Origin: Mya arenaria | Taxonomy: Eukaryota; Mollusca; Bivalvia; Myida; Myidae | Reading direction: 5' to 3' | Length of the DNA stretch: 64,000 bases | Assembly: GCF_026914265.1 (NCBI RefSeq) | Contig: NC_069124.1 | Location: 12,231,723 to 12,295,722 of the forward strand | Part shown: piece after piece, positions 24,494-37,400 of the stretch | Position numbering within the stretch: the stretch's first letter is position 1 | Layout of the letters: each line of letters starts with the position of its first letter | The notes under the pieces: generated by a model | What the model was told of the DNA's origin: nothing | Databases searched by the model: none | Seen by the model: the letters and a program-made list of their open reading frames with translations, nothing else | Position numbers and translations under genes: made by a program

Positions 24494-25406
24494 CAGTCTG
24501 TATACAACTTTTTGTGATGGTGTCCATACTTCTTATCTTAAACTCAATAGTGAATGCAGCACAGAAATTTTATGCACAGCTATTGGTCCTGAATATTCCC
24601 TTTAACGAAACTTTAGAAGCTAAAATGTTCCTTCAAGAAAAAACATAGAAATAAAATATTGTTATACTATGAGTGATAAAAAGGACAGGTGCTGTAGTCA
24701 GTGCACTCCAGTTATGAGGTTTTACCTACATGATTTAAATAATAAACAATTTAAAAAAACAACTTTTTTTAAATAAAACACCAGGAATCAATGAAACCGA
24801 AATTGAAATGGTTTAAGATGTTTGCATGATTGTTTGTGGAAAATGAAACTTTTAACAATTTCTAAGCCGAAACTGTGCATTTTGAGTGTAGTTTATAACT
24901 AATTTTTATCAGCAGATGACATAAAAAGTCAACTTGGACACGCCCCATCCTCTGTCTGCAAGAGCGTATACTTTATTATTGACTGGGTTAATATTAAAAA
25001 GATAAATGGCCATTTTGTAATTATTTTCTGTAAAAAGTACTTGCTATATTTCGGGAAAAAATCTAAAATTATTGCAGTTTTAAGTATAAGTTCAGAAGTA
25101 ATTTGCCAATTTGGAAATTCTGCTGATTTGAAAGAATTTTGCCTTTGAGACAGTAGATACTTTGGGTCTGGAGTCTCAGGACCCATTGCATGCCTATAAA
25201 AAGGCTTGTCTGTGTCATAGTCTCATTAGTGCCCCTATTATGCTTTATGTGGAGGGTAATTCATAGCAAAGCATGGCAGTTGCATTAAAGTTGGCCCAAA
25301 TGTCTAATTATAGCACAGTACATAGTTATTTCATAGAATCTTCTATATTATTAGTTTAAATAAGATGAAATTGATGATTCATACATGTTTTATTTCATTT
25401 TTACAG
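24494..25406. other. Upstream flank of coronin-7
   Basis: AT-rich, with no coding exon. A good 3' splice site (TTTCATTTTTACAG) ends at 25406, so the 5' UTR of coronin-7 is probably spliced and an untranslated first exon should lie somewhere upstream; I cannot place it. Confidence 0.4.
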
Positions 25407-25431
25407 GTGTTCTAGGCTCAACTAAACAAAG

Positions 25432-28400
25432 ATGGCGTGGCGTTTTAAAGTCTCGAAATACAAGAATGCTGCCCCTAAATTTCCAAAGCGAGAGGTTATT
25501 GTAAAATCATTATTTCCATTTAATATAAATTGGTCTTGATCATTCTGTTGTCACCATAATGATTCAAATTGGTGAACATCGTGTGTAGAACTTCTCAAGT
25601 TGTTGAAAATAGACTTTTGAATAAACGGGCCTAAAAGTTTAAACAAGTGCTAATAACAAGCCCTGCTATATAAAACTAAGATTTATGCAATTTTTAATGT
25701 AGCAATTATTTCTCCCTTTATATAGGAACTTATTCAGGATCTGCCCCATGCGACGCTAATGCAGACCTGTGGAAACCACATAGCTGCAAGCTGCCTCTAC
25801 ATTGCATTTGATACTGGAGGTACATAAGACTGATTGACACTGTTTTGAAACTGATATTATGAATTGATCATATGGTTTATTTTCTTCATGGCAACATCTT
25901 TTTTTTATTTTATAACATTATGCATGATATGTCAGTGTCAGGATCCATTGATAGAATAGTTAATAATAAAATACTTGATCATCATTGATATTTGATACTG
26001 TTAGTAGATACAGAAACTCATTTAAATAAGATAGTTTGGCTTTGAATTATTAAATATTAGAGTGTTTTTTTCTGACCTATTTGGGGCTAAAGTTTCCAGT
26101 GCTTACACGTATACTTTTTACCAAATATGAAAATAAATTTCCCAGTTCCTGTTTATATTTTTTAAAAACTTCTTAGAGTTGGAAGAGTTTGTGTATTCAA
26201 AAAGAAACAAACTCTTTCACATTCATTACTGTATATATTTTAAAACATTTTTGTTCATTTCTAGACAAAATTTGAATTCTTAATTTAGGTTAAAATAACA
26301 CATTTTTCGTAATAAAAACAGTCCTTACCCCATCCTCAAAATGGTGGGGATAAAGCAACACTGTAACTATGAACTGCAACAAGCAGAACTAAGCCTTAAA
26401 GTAATACATGTATTGTTATGGCAGCACCAATACGTTACAGCCATAACTGGAGTTGTGCCAATTACCCAAAAACTTGATCACTACATGTTTATGGGCAGAA
26501 TGTGTTGTTCGAGTTAAATAGCTAGCTGGAAAGACTCAGTCATTCCAAAGAAATGGACTTTGAATTGACAAATTTTGCAGAATTTACAATTTAACTATCA
26601 ATAATCGGTTTCACTCAAGTATTAAACTCTTAATCATTATATGCATATACTTAATGTCTTTGATTGAAGTTATTAAGTGTTGTGGTATAAAAATAGTTCA
26701 TTTTCTTGCTCATTGCAGCTTTCATCAGCCATTTTGTTAAGGATTTTGATAATTTAAGCTGGTATGTCCAAGTCCATCCAGTGTTTTGGTTCTTGTATTT
26801 AATATGATGCCAAGGAAAAAAAATCCCAAGTCATCTTTATGACCTGTATCTGCTGAACATGGTTATTGTTTATGTAAATGTTTTTTTCTGTTCGATTTCA
26901 GGTGGAGGGAGTGTTGGTATTCTCCCCCTGGACACCGCCGGTAGGGTGGGGCACGACTTGCCACTACTGAAGGCACATGCTGGTACATCTCTTTTTATAA
27001 ATAAGCGTTAATGCTTAAATCACCAGAGTTTGAGAGGTAAAAAAATGAAAACACTCCTGCTTGGTATTGTTGTATCCTGTTTGTTTCATGTTAATATGTC
27101 ATTATTTTGTAAAGTTCCAGTATTTGTGTCATGTGCAAAGCATGGCTGACAAACGAGCCTTGTCTGGCATTTGTGTACCATTGTCATCACACTCTCAATT
27201 CCAATCAGTTTGTTTCGAACAACTTTGTGTTGATCCTGCAAACTAGGTATGCACATTGGTCAGGGTCAGTAGGTGACCTCTAGGTCATTTACTTAATAAA
27301 TTATGGCAGTTCCCAATCAATTACTATTTATCAATTTGGTGTAGAATCTTCAAACTTGGTATGCACATTAGTCAAGTTCAGTAGATGACCCTTATTGATT
27401 TTGATGCCAATAGGTCAACAATGGTGACCTTGTATATTGGGGCTGTAAAAATTGACCATGTTTTGGGTGAAAAACAGCATTGTGATTGTGTTTTGTTTCA
27501 CTAATTGATGAGCATGTTTATTTGCCAAAAACATCTGAAAAGAAGCCCATACCAGGACATGAATACTTTTTATAATATTTCTTTTTTTGTTATTGTTTTT
27601 GTTTTCAGATTACATCACTGATCTCCAGTTTAGTCCATTCCATGATGATGTATTGTCAACTTGCTCAGCTGATTCAACCGTAAGTCATAAACTGCATCGA
27701 TGTCTACTGCATAAAAGTTCTTCAAGATAAATGTTAGTTTCAGCTCTTCACTATAGAGCACTAATGTTCCTGTCACAGGAATCCTGTGTATTATATACAT
27801 GGAACTTCATTTGTGTAGACACCTACCACTTCTTTGCTTCTAATATAAAATAAATATGTAAATAATAATATTTGTTGATGATGTACATTGTACTTTGTAA
27901 CTTAAAGGCTTTAAGTTACAATGTATAATTATTGACTTCAGAAGTGGAGCAACATAAATTTCTATAAAGTGTCATTCTCTTTCTTAAGCTATTTCATGGT
28001 CAAGTACCCTGGTAACTATGCATCCATTGATATTGTGATGTGGAGTCATGACTGCCTTCGAAGTATCTTTCAGTTAATTAAAAGAATACAGCATTAAATT
28101 GAAAAGAAAATAATTCAACAGGTTAAAGTTTGGCGTCTCCCTGAGAAAGAGCGTCTGTCAGAGGAACTTCCATTATTGACCTCCTCGTGCAGTTTTGTGG
28201 CAGGAGATCGCCGTGCAGAGACCCTGGCTTGGCACCCAACTGCAGATGATACTCTGGCTGTGGCGACTGGGCAGTCTGTTAGAGTGGTGGATGTCTCAAA
28301 TCCTGATGGGAATAAGCTAGGTAATTAGTAATGAAAGAATGCTGTCAGAATTATTTAATTATAATCATTATTCTGAACACTTCATTCATTATAAAATAAA

Positions 28401-31400
28401 ATTACACGTTTTTAAACCCTAGTGACAGATTATTTCTGTTATAAAATCACATGTATCATCAAAATTTAATGTTTTGCACATGATTTAGTTAGATGTGTTC
28501 TAATTTATACTCGATTAAAGAAATAGGTTATGCTGAATTTTGCTGTTTAAAAAACAGGATTATAGTCCATTTTGAGTGACCTTTAGAAAATCACTGACTG
28601 TACACCAGAGACATTGTAGACGGAATAGGGACAGCAAAACCAACAGATCAACTCAAACCCTTACACCATCACTTCTGAAATTCCCTAAAGTTAGACATGG
28701 CCATTTGTTTTTCTTTCAGAAATAAAATTCAGTTTAGATTTATATTGTTAATTTTCCTATATGTTTTCGCTCATTTTTTTACCCGGGTTTATTAAACAGT
28801 CAAGCAAGTCAGGCCAAAGTTAGCTAAATAAAAAGTCTGAAACTTTGTTGATTTTAGATTTCAGTGGTCACGATGACCAGGTGTTAAGCTTGTCATGGAG
28901 GTCAGGGGGGACTACTTTAGTCACATCATGCAAGGACAGGAAACTCAGAGTTATTGACCCTAGGGCAGGTACGTCAGTGCAGGTGAGTATGGCCACTATT
29001 TGTTTTCTCTTTGATTAACAGGAGCCTGCATATTTGGTAGAAACCATTTCTGGTGTCCATTTTGAGAGGCCCCTTAGTGGGGATCGAACCAACAAACCCT
29101 TGGGTTAGAGGCATACAACTATACCAATAGAACTCCCTAACCCTCCATGAAACTTGTAACATACTGCCGCCATAAGAATGATAAGTGTATAATAAATATA
29201 TTAAAAGTAACTATACATGTACATGTATTCTATAAAAATATCAATTTTAATAAAAAAAATCCTTCTCTTCATGAGTGTTTAGGACATGAGGGTTTGAAGG
29301 GCTGGTGGGTAGTTCGGGTCAGCAACACTACTTGTACAATTATGTTGTACCACTACTCATACATTGTGTACTCTCTCTTATTCTCACCTGGAGTGTGTCA
29401 GATATGAAATAGTGAAGGATTGTAGGGCTGTGTGGGTTGTAACACCGTTACTTGTTCATTTTCCTTTCTCACTTATTCTCCCCAGGAGTGTGTGGGACAT
29501 GAAGGTGTGAAGGATTGTCAGGCAGTTTGGGTCGGCAATACAGACTTTATTTTCACCACTGGATTTGAAAAGGTAACTAGGCATAATATTACATTAAGGT
29601 ATACAGAGAAAGAATAAAGCATCAAATTAATTGCTTTAATGATCGATTTGATTAAGTAGTTAGTGTGATTACATTTGAATGAAGCTACTTTTCATATACA
29701 TATTTGGTCTTATCTTTTGAATTGTATAATGTTTTATGGTATTTATAATCATACCAAAACTAAGCTTTACAGAATACACCATGTATATATCTATTGGCAA
29801 GCGTCTTGTGTCCATTCGCAGCAACGTTCCAGAGAAGTGAAACTATGGGATACCAGGAATATGCAACATGCAGTCAAAACCGTGGCTGTCGATTCTAACA
29901 CTGGGTAACTATGGCAATTAAAATTTACATCTTCAGTAACTGTTTTAAAAATCAAGATTAGTATACATGGTTTATTTAGATAATTTAGTTTGCCTAAAAT
30001 TTATTTTATCTCACTCATTTAAAAGCATATCTATTTTTTATGAAAAGACATACAGGTAAATACGTACATATATTATTTAATAAATACAGCTATATAAACC
30101 TGGATATATTTTTCCACTCCGTAGCTTCCTTAGATGAATGCAACATGTTCAGAAAATACCTCTAATGGTACAAAATCAATATTTGTGATTAGTCAAATGA
30201 CATTTTATAGTAGTAAAATGTATGTGACGTTGATAAAACTGCTGTTCAAACAGCCAATTGTTTACTACATTGAATTGTATAAAAATTGTTTGTTTTTTTC
30301 AGTGTTGTATTACGATTTATTATAATAGAGAAACTTTTCAAATGTTTTCTAATTTCATACAATTCTTATTAACTGCAGAACTATTACATTGCATCCTTTA
30401 ACTGTAGCTGAAGTATTGCACACTTTTCGAAGCATTAATAAAATGATCTTTTTCAGGACTCTAATGCCTCTACTTGATGAAGACACTCACATGATGTTGG
30501 TGGTAGGCAAGGTAGGTTCCAAACCTGTCACACTTTTTATATATGCTGATGAAGGGGTAATGCCGAAATGTTGAGATAAAAAAGTTAAAAAACCCTGAAG
30601 TGTTTGTGTGATTTTATTTATTATTCATCACAAAAGTTGGATATGTTTTGAGATCTGCAATTGTAAAAAAAACATTTTAATAAAAGTAAAATCTAAGATT
30701 ATTAATGACTATTTAGGCTTGTGTATTCTTCAGGCTGACACAAGCTGGTCATACTATGAAATATCAACGGCAGAGCCATTTGTGACAAAAAGTAAGTTCA
30801 TTTGGTATCATATCTATGGTAATTTACATGTAACTGTATGTCCACGGGTGGTTTTCAATATGCAACTTAAGTTAATCTTATGGTCTTACATCATTGACTT
30901 CACTCACTCTATTGGTCAGTTAATAATAACAAGTTATCCAATTAGCTACATCGTTCTTAGATCCACTTAGACCAATATTGAATACCACTCCTGGTCATTT
31001 CATGCTCACTCTAGTGAAAGGTAATGTTTTGCATCAGCTGAAACTCAATGCAGGAGAATGGTTTAAAACAGCAAATATGTAATTCCAAATTGTGGTGTAA
31101 ATGTTTAAATGGGGATTTAAAGTCAGTGAATGCAGTCATATATTATTTTTATTTTTGTCTACCCTTTTCTCCATCCCAATGAGCTACAGAGGGGTGAGAA
31201 GATCCACTTAGCACCCCTAATGACCCACTGTTACATGAATTGATGAAGACATATTGATGTCATTTTTTAAAATTGCTTCACCTCATCAATTTGATATATC
31301 TATTCTCTACCTGACAACATGGAGCATACAAAGAATGTAAAAAGATCAATAGATCTTACTTGATGCGGAAACATACTGACCATGGAAATTGTTCACTGAA

Positions 31401-34400
31401 CATTAGATCATTAAAGCAAAATATTAGTTTAAATCTCAGTATGACATGTCTATCTCTCCCTATAGATACTGCGGAGCATACCAAGCGAGGTGAGAAGATC
31501 TACAGAGCTAGTTGTTTTGACGCAGTAATTACATAATTTATCTCTTCACTAGATACCCTTGAGCATACAGAGAATGGTAAGCAGATCCGTGGAGTTTTTA
31601 TGGTTCCAAAGCATGGCATGGATGTGTTGCAGGAGTTTAAAAATTACTTATCTCTATACTAGATACAGTGGCGCATACGGAGAAATCTGTGCAGATCTTT
31701 GGACCCTTCCTGGTGCAGACGCGAGTTATGTGTTGCAGAAGTTTTAAAATTACTTTTCTCTACTCTAGATACCGTGGAGCATACAGAGAAAGGTGAGCAG
31801 ATCCGTGGGGCATGCCTGGTGCCGAAGCGTGCCATGGAGGTGATGCAGGGTGAGGTGGACAGGCTGCTTCTCCTCTTCCCAAGATCCATTGCTCCCCTAC
31901 CGTACATTGTTCCTAGGAGGGTAAGATCCGACATTTACCTTTAATGGATTAAATTGGAAAAAAAGTTTCATCACAATACATTGAAGATATTTTTACAGCA
32001 TAGCGCATATGTATTTTGATGTATCATTTGCAAATAAGAATAAGATAAAACTTGGTAGTAAACTGAGTTTTCATGTTTAGAACATCACTGTTTCATTTTC
32101 TGCTTTTATAATGTGTCAATATAACATATTAGCAATGTACTTATTTGTTCTTGTAAGCTTTACATCTTTGTAATGGTGCCCATTTGTCTATACCAAAATT
32201 ATGTAACTACAAACAATGTTATTGAAATAAAAAAAACTGTAATTAGTTATAGTATTCTCAATGAATATTTTGTTCATTATAACAAAAAACAAAGTTTTCT
32301 GGAATGATTAAAATGCATGCATTCAAAATGGGCAACGCAATTTTCGAAAAATATTAAAAAATATCAATTTGATTGCCCCTAGGTATATGTATCACTTCTG
32401 TTCTGTACCGCAATATATCGGTTGATATATAATATTGCAAGTTCCTACATGTTCATTTCAGTCTATGTTTCAAACAGTGAAAATATCAATTTGATATTTT
32501 TCACTTTTTTTCAATTTTAGCTGCTCTCACTTCCATATAAAATATCAGCAAACACGGGGCTGAGACACAATTTCAATGACCTTCATTTGGGAAATGCTGT
32601 TACCATCACATACACTTTGACTTTATAGATTTTTCTTAGGCATATATCAATAAGGCAAAAAGTTTGTTTAAGTGTAAGATGGCAATACATTTCATCTTGT
32701 GAACAGCATTGTACTGGCTACACCACTCATCAAATATAGCTTTTGGTATTTATGCCGTGAAATATATTGTGGTCTTACACTGAAAAATATCCTCAATGTA
32801 AATGTAAAAAAATATAAATTGTATTTTCCTGATCTGCAGCAATACCGTGACTATCATGGAGACCTGTTCCCGGACACTAAGAGTGATGAGCCGGCCTTGT
32901 CTGCAGGACAGTGGTTTGCAGGGGAAAATGGACAGGTAGTGATTCACATAGTCAAACTCCACACAGTGGTTACTTTCCTTTGACACAGAGTAATCAACCT
33001 CACCAAACATATCATGTGATAAGGATCAAAATAATGTCACATCATTCAAACAGTTAAAAAAAAAATTCATTTGAAATAAATATTTATTTTTGTCTCTGAA
33101 GACATCGTAATTTAATAAACTTTTACATTATATTTGTATTTAAAAAACAAGTCCTTGTTTAGCTGAATTCCAGCTCTTTTTGTAAGTGGACCTCTCAATG
33201 AACCTCTCTGCTTGTCAAGGGAGATCACAGCGAAGGATTTTTAACATAGTAGTACATTCATGTCAACAGCAGTTGAGATACACAGTTACTACTTAAGTTT
33301 TCTGCAACGTACCTACATGTATATATATAGATGATACATGACCAAAACATTGAGCATAGTTTCTCTCTGGATGTGACCCTGCCTTTTGATCTGTTAAAGT
33401 GTGACTCTGCACAAAAAATGAGCTTTTGTCAAATGTTGTTGTATTTAAGAATAACTGGGACATGTTGGGCCCCTTTCATGTATAACATAGTCATTCTGCT
33501 TAGTAAAGGTAGACTACAGCAAACTTACATAGATTATTTGATTGGTACTAAATCTACAAATGTTTCCAGTCTTCCATTATTGTCTGGATAATGCAATCTT
33601 AATGAAAACGTTCTGTAAAGTTATAAATGTTTGAGAAGTGTAAACATGTCATTACGTTGCCTCATGTTATTATGAAATGATATACTGGCTTATGTTTTTC
33701 AGGTGTCTCTTATAAGCCTTGATCCTTCAAAGAGGTCTGCAAAAAAAGTGGTGAAAGATAAGGAGCTAACATCCAGTAAACCAAAGGTATAAGTGGCTCA
33801 TCTTACTAATGCATTCCATAGCCTTAGTTTTAAATAATAATAATTGGGTAATTGAACACACAGGAATGAACGATAAATGTGTATTGTGTATCCATTAAAA
33901 TAAAATATCAAATGGTTTTAATTATGCTTATTTGAAATAACAATCCCTTAAGTGTGTAAAATATCATTATTTAAGGCAGACAAACCAACCCCGTCCCAGC
34001 AGTCTAGTAACACTTCAACTCATGCCCCTGTGCAGCCCAGCAAGCCCGCTGTAACCAAGGCAACCAAACCTGCTGTCTCTAAAGTTCCCCAGCCAGAGCC
34101 AAAACCAGAACCCCCTGTGCCAACTGAACCTAGCAAAGCTTCCAAAACCTTTGCTGGTAAGTCCATTATGAAGGCTAGATACACATAAAGATATCTTCGA
34201 ATAACTGGAATTACAAAAACAATTTTATCCATTTTACACTGAAATACCATAAAGCAAGAAAATGGTTTTGTACCCTGTGAAAACGCAGAAGTGAGTGTGC
34301 TCACGTGGTGGCTGTTTCAATAAAGATTTTAGTCTTAAATTGAAATTATCTTAGTGCCATTATTTTGCTACATATTTGTGTGAATTGAAATTTAGCCAAC

Positions 34401-37400
34401 ATAGAAAATCAACACAGAGTAGACATAATGAAAAATGTTCAATGTATTGTCATTTGTGATATTGATACAGATTCAACATAATTGAAGCTATAGCTAAAAT
34501 CCTATTGATGTCGCCCCCATTAAAACAGAGTTGTTTTTAGCCCATATTGTGGTCAGTACATTAGAATGGTTAAAGTGGTCTAGCTAATGGATTGTTACTT
34601 GCATGAGCTTAGTTAACAATTATTTCAATACGAATCAGCATTGAAAAACTGGATGTTAGGCAAAACCACTAGTGATTCACAAAATAATTTTATTTAAACT
34701 CTCAGTAATTTGTCTTTGCTCCACTTTCAGCCATGCACCAGTCTAAATGTAAATACCTGAAAGGTATCACAGAGCACCCAAGTAAACACATCGTGAACGT
34801 TCGCAAGCTTTGCCGCAACCTGCCAATACAGAGTAACCTGTTTGCTGCAAACACCAAGCGCTGTGCTGTACCTATAGAGGGCGCTGGGGGATTGGTCTGT
34901 ATACTGGAGGTAGGATTGCAGTCTGGCTATGAACTGAAATTTTACTTTTATGAACATCCTCTGATTTAAGGTAATTTATTTTTTGTATTATAAGAAAATT
35001 TAGTAGTCTAGAACTATAGGTTTTTCATTGTTTTTGTCTCTTAGGGCAGAAAGCGCCAAATCATAACTTTACTTTCTATCGTGTGACACTGAATCAAAGC
35101 ATAGTTGTAAATTTTCAGGACATGTGCTTTTCCCATTTGTATAGGTTTTGAAGTTAAATGGTTGTTGATTTAAAACTTGCTGCACATGCTGGATCTACTT
35201 GGTCTACTTTTATGTTTACATTTTGTTGCGCCTATAAGCTAAGTATTGCCTTAGCTCCATTTAACACAGGATAGGAATGTATTCATTCAAACAAACATAC
35301 AGGCATAGGTTATGCATACATCATACTGACATTTTTGTGATGTTTCTAAGTTGGACAAGCCAGGCCGGTTGCCTGACACCGGGGTTCCCATGCTTCAGAA
35401 TGGCAGCAAGGTCAACGACTTCATGTTTGACCCCTTCGATGATCGCAGACTGCTTATTGGTAGGTGAATTGTTAGAATAACTCTTACTTGATTATTCTTT
35501 CTGTTTGTAAATTCAAAATTGCTGGTTTCTTTTTAATCAGTAAATGTTTTCTTTGAATAAGACACATCTAAGTTCCGAGTGTGGGACCAAGCCTAGATAG
35601 GATGCACATTTTGGTCTTTGTTAGACACTCCATTAGAAATTTGTTAATGTTTACAGGGAATGGAATGACACAAAGTTCAGACTTATATGCTTTAAAGGCA
35701 AGATATAATAAGGTATATAAGATCCTGAGTAAACAAAATGCCTCTATCTACATTCACCAGATACCAGTAGTCCTGGGGGAGTCCTATTGCTGTATGCTAG
35801 CAAGGGAATGAAATTTTATCAAACATAAAATTCAATACACTTTGCTTATAAAGATAGTGATGGAATGAATGATAAGTTAGCAATGTGTTTAGCCAAAAAA
35901 TGACACATGTTTTTAAATGATATCAATGTTTATAATGAATTTACTTTAAATCTAAAAAAAAATGAATTGTACATTTCCAGGGTGTGACAATGCGAAGGTG
36001 TATGTGTGGGAGATACCAGAGGGGGGCCTCACGGAGACATTAGACGATTACGAGTCATACCTCATGGGTTGGTATTATTTCATGTGAATAACTCTATTGG
36101 ACATGTGTGAATTTCAGATAACAGTTAATCAATATGTAAGACTGGTAAAGTCTCAAATCAAAAACAAAAAATCATAAATTAAGAAATAAATTAAACACAT
36201 GATTAGGTGAAGGTCTGTATCACATGAGGTTATAAGAATGCACTAACTTGCAATTTTAAATAAATTTTCAGATGTTGATATCATTGACTAAGTTATAATT
36301 GTGCCTTTATAAAATTTCTGTAAAAACATATATTAAGGAAATAGATAAAAAAACATTGTAGCAAGCATTAAGAACTCAAAGAAGTTTGTGAGAAATTTGA
36401 CAATAAAGAAAGAACCAAATTTTCAGGTCACTCCGAGAAGATATACTTTGTTCGTTTCCATCCCCTGGCGAAGGACATAGTGATGACAGCGGCATACGAT
36501 ATGACCTTGAAAATTTGGGACCTGGCTGACAGTTCAGAGGTCATCAATATCTCCTGTCATGGGGATGAGGTAGGGGTTTAAAACAGAAATATTATTTTGT
36601 GAAGGAATTTTATTGAAAAGAAAAAAATGTAAATGGTGTCATCAAATGCTACTTCAGCATTTCTTGTGTATTTGATGTGAAATGAGTTTTTTGTATCTTT
36701 CACTCTGACAGGAAATAGATTCTAAATGTACAGCATATTAACTTATATCTGTGTAGAAATAATTTTAACGGAAATTGTTATTTAAGAAATATTACTCACC
36801 ACTGAGAGTCATATGACATTATAAGGATTGGCCAGTCAGTCCCCCAAGATTTATATGGACCAAGGTATAAGCCGAGGTCCACTCAACTTCTGGGACTGAC
36901 TGGCCAATCCTTATAATGCCACATGGTCCGAAGTGGTGTGTTATATATCTTATATTATACTGAACATTTTATATTACACTAAATATTATTTTTAAAGAAT
37001 GTACTTTGATGTGTTTTATTTAACAAAGCTAATTGTGTTTTCCAGTTCTTGCAATAATTTATCCATATAATGGTCCATATTATATATTTGGCGAGGTCCG
37101 CATCCTCCAAAAATATGATATGGACCGCTGACATCATAAAACTAGATCATTATATATACAAAGAATATTCTGTAATAGTGACCTTGCTAAAGCATAGTTT
37201 ATAAATGATGTTATAATGTTATAACTTACACATATTATGGATAAAGGAGCTCATGATTAATCCTGTACTTTATCACTTCTGATCGTAGATTTTCAGTGGG
37301 GAGTGGAGCCAAGATGGCCGGTACATTGCCACTGTGTGTAAGGATGGCCTGATCAGGATATTTGACCCTCGAAACTCTACTGAAGCAATCAAGGTAGGCG

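Noticed and set aside
29432-29617. Longer exon starting upstream of coronin-7 exon 7
   Set aside because: The open frame continues upstream through a broken exon copy, but the good splice acceptor is at 29485 and the protein family is matched only from 29486 on.
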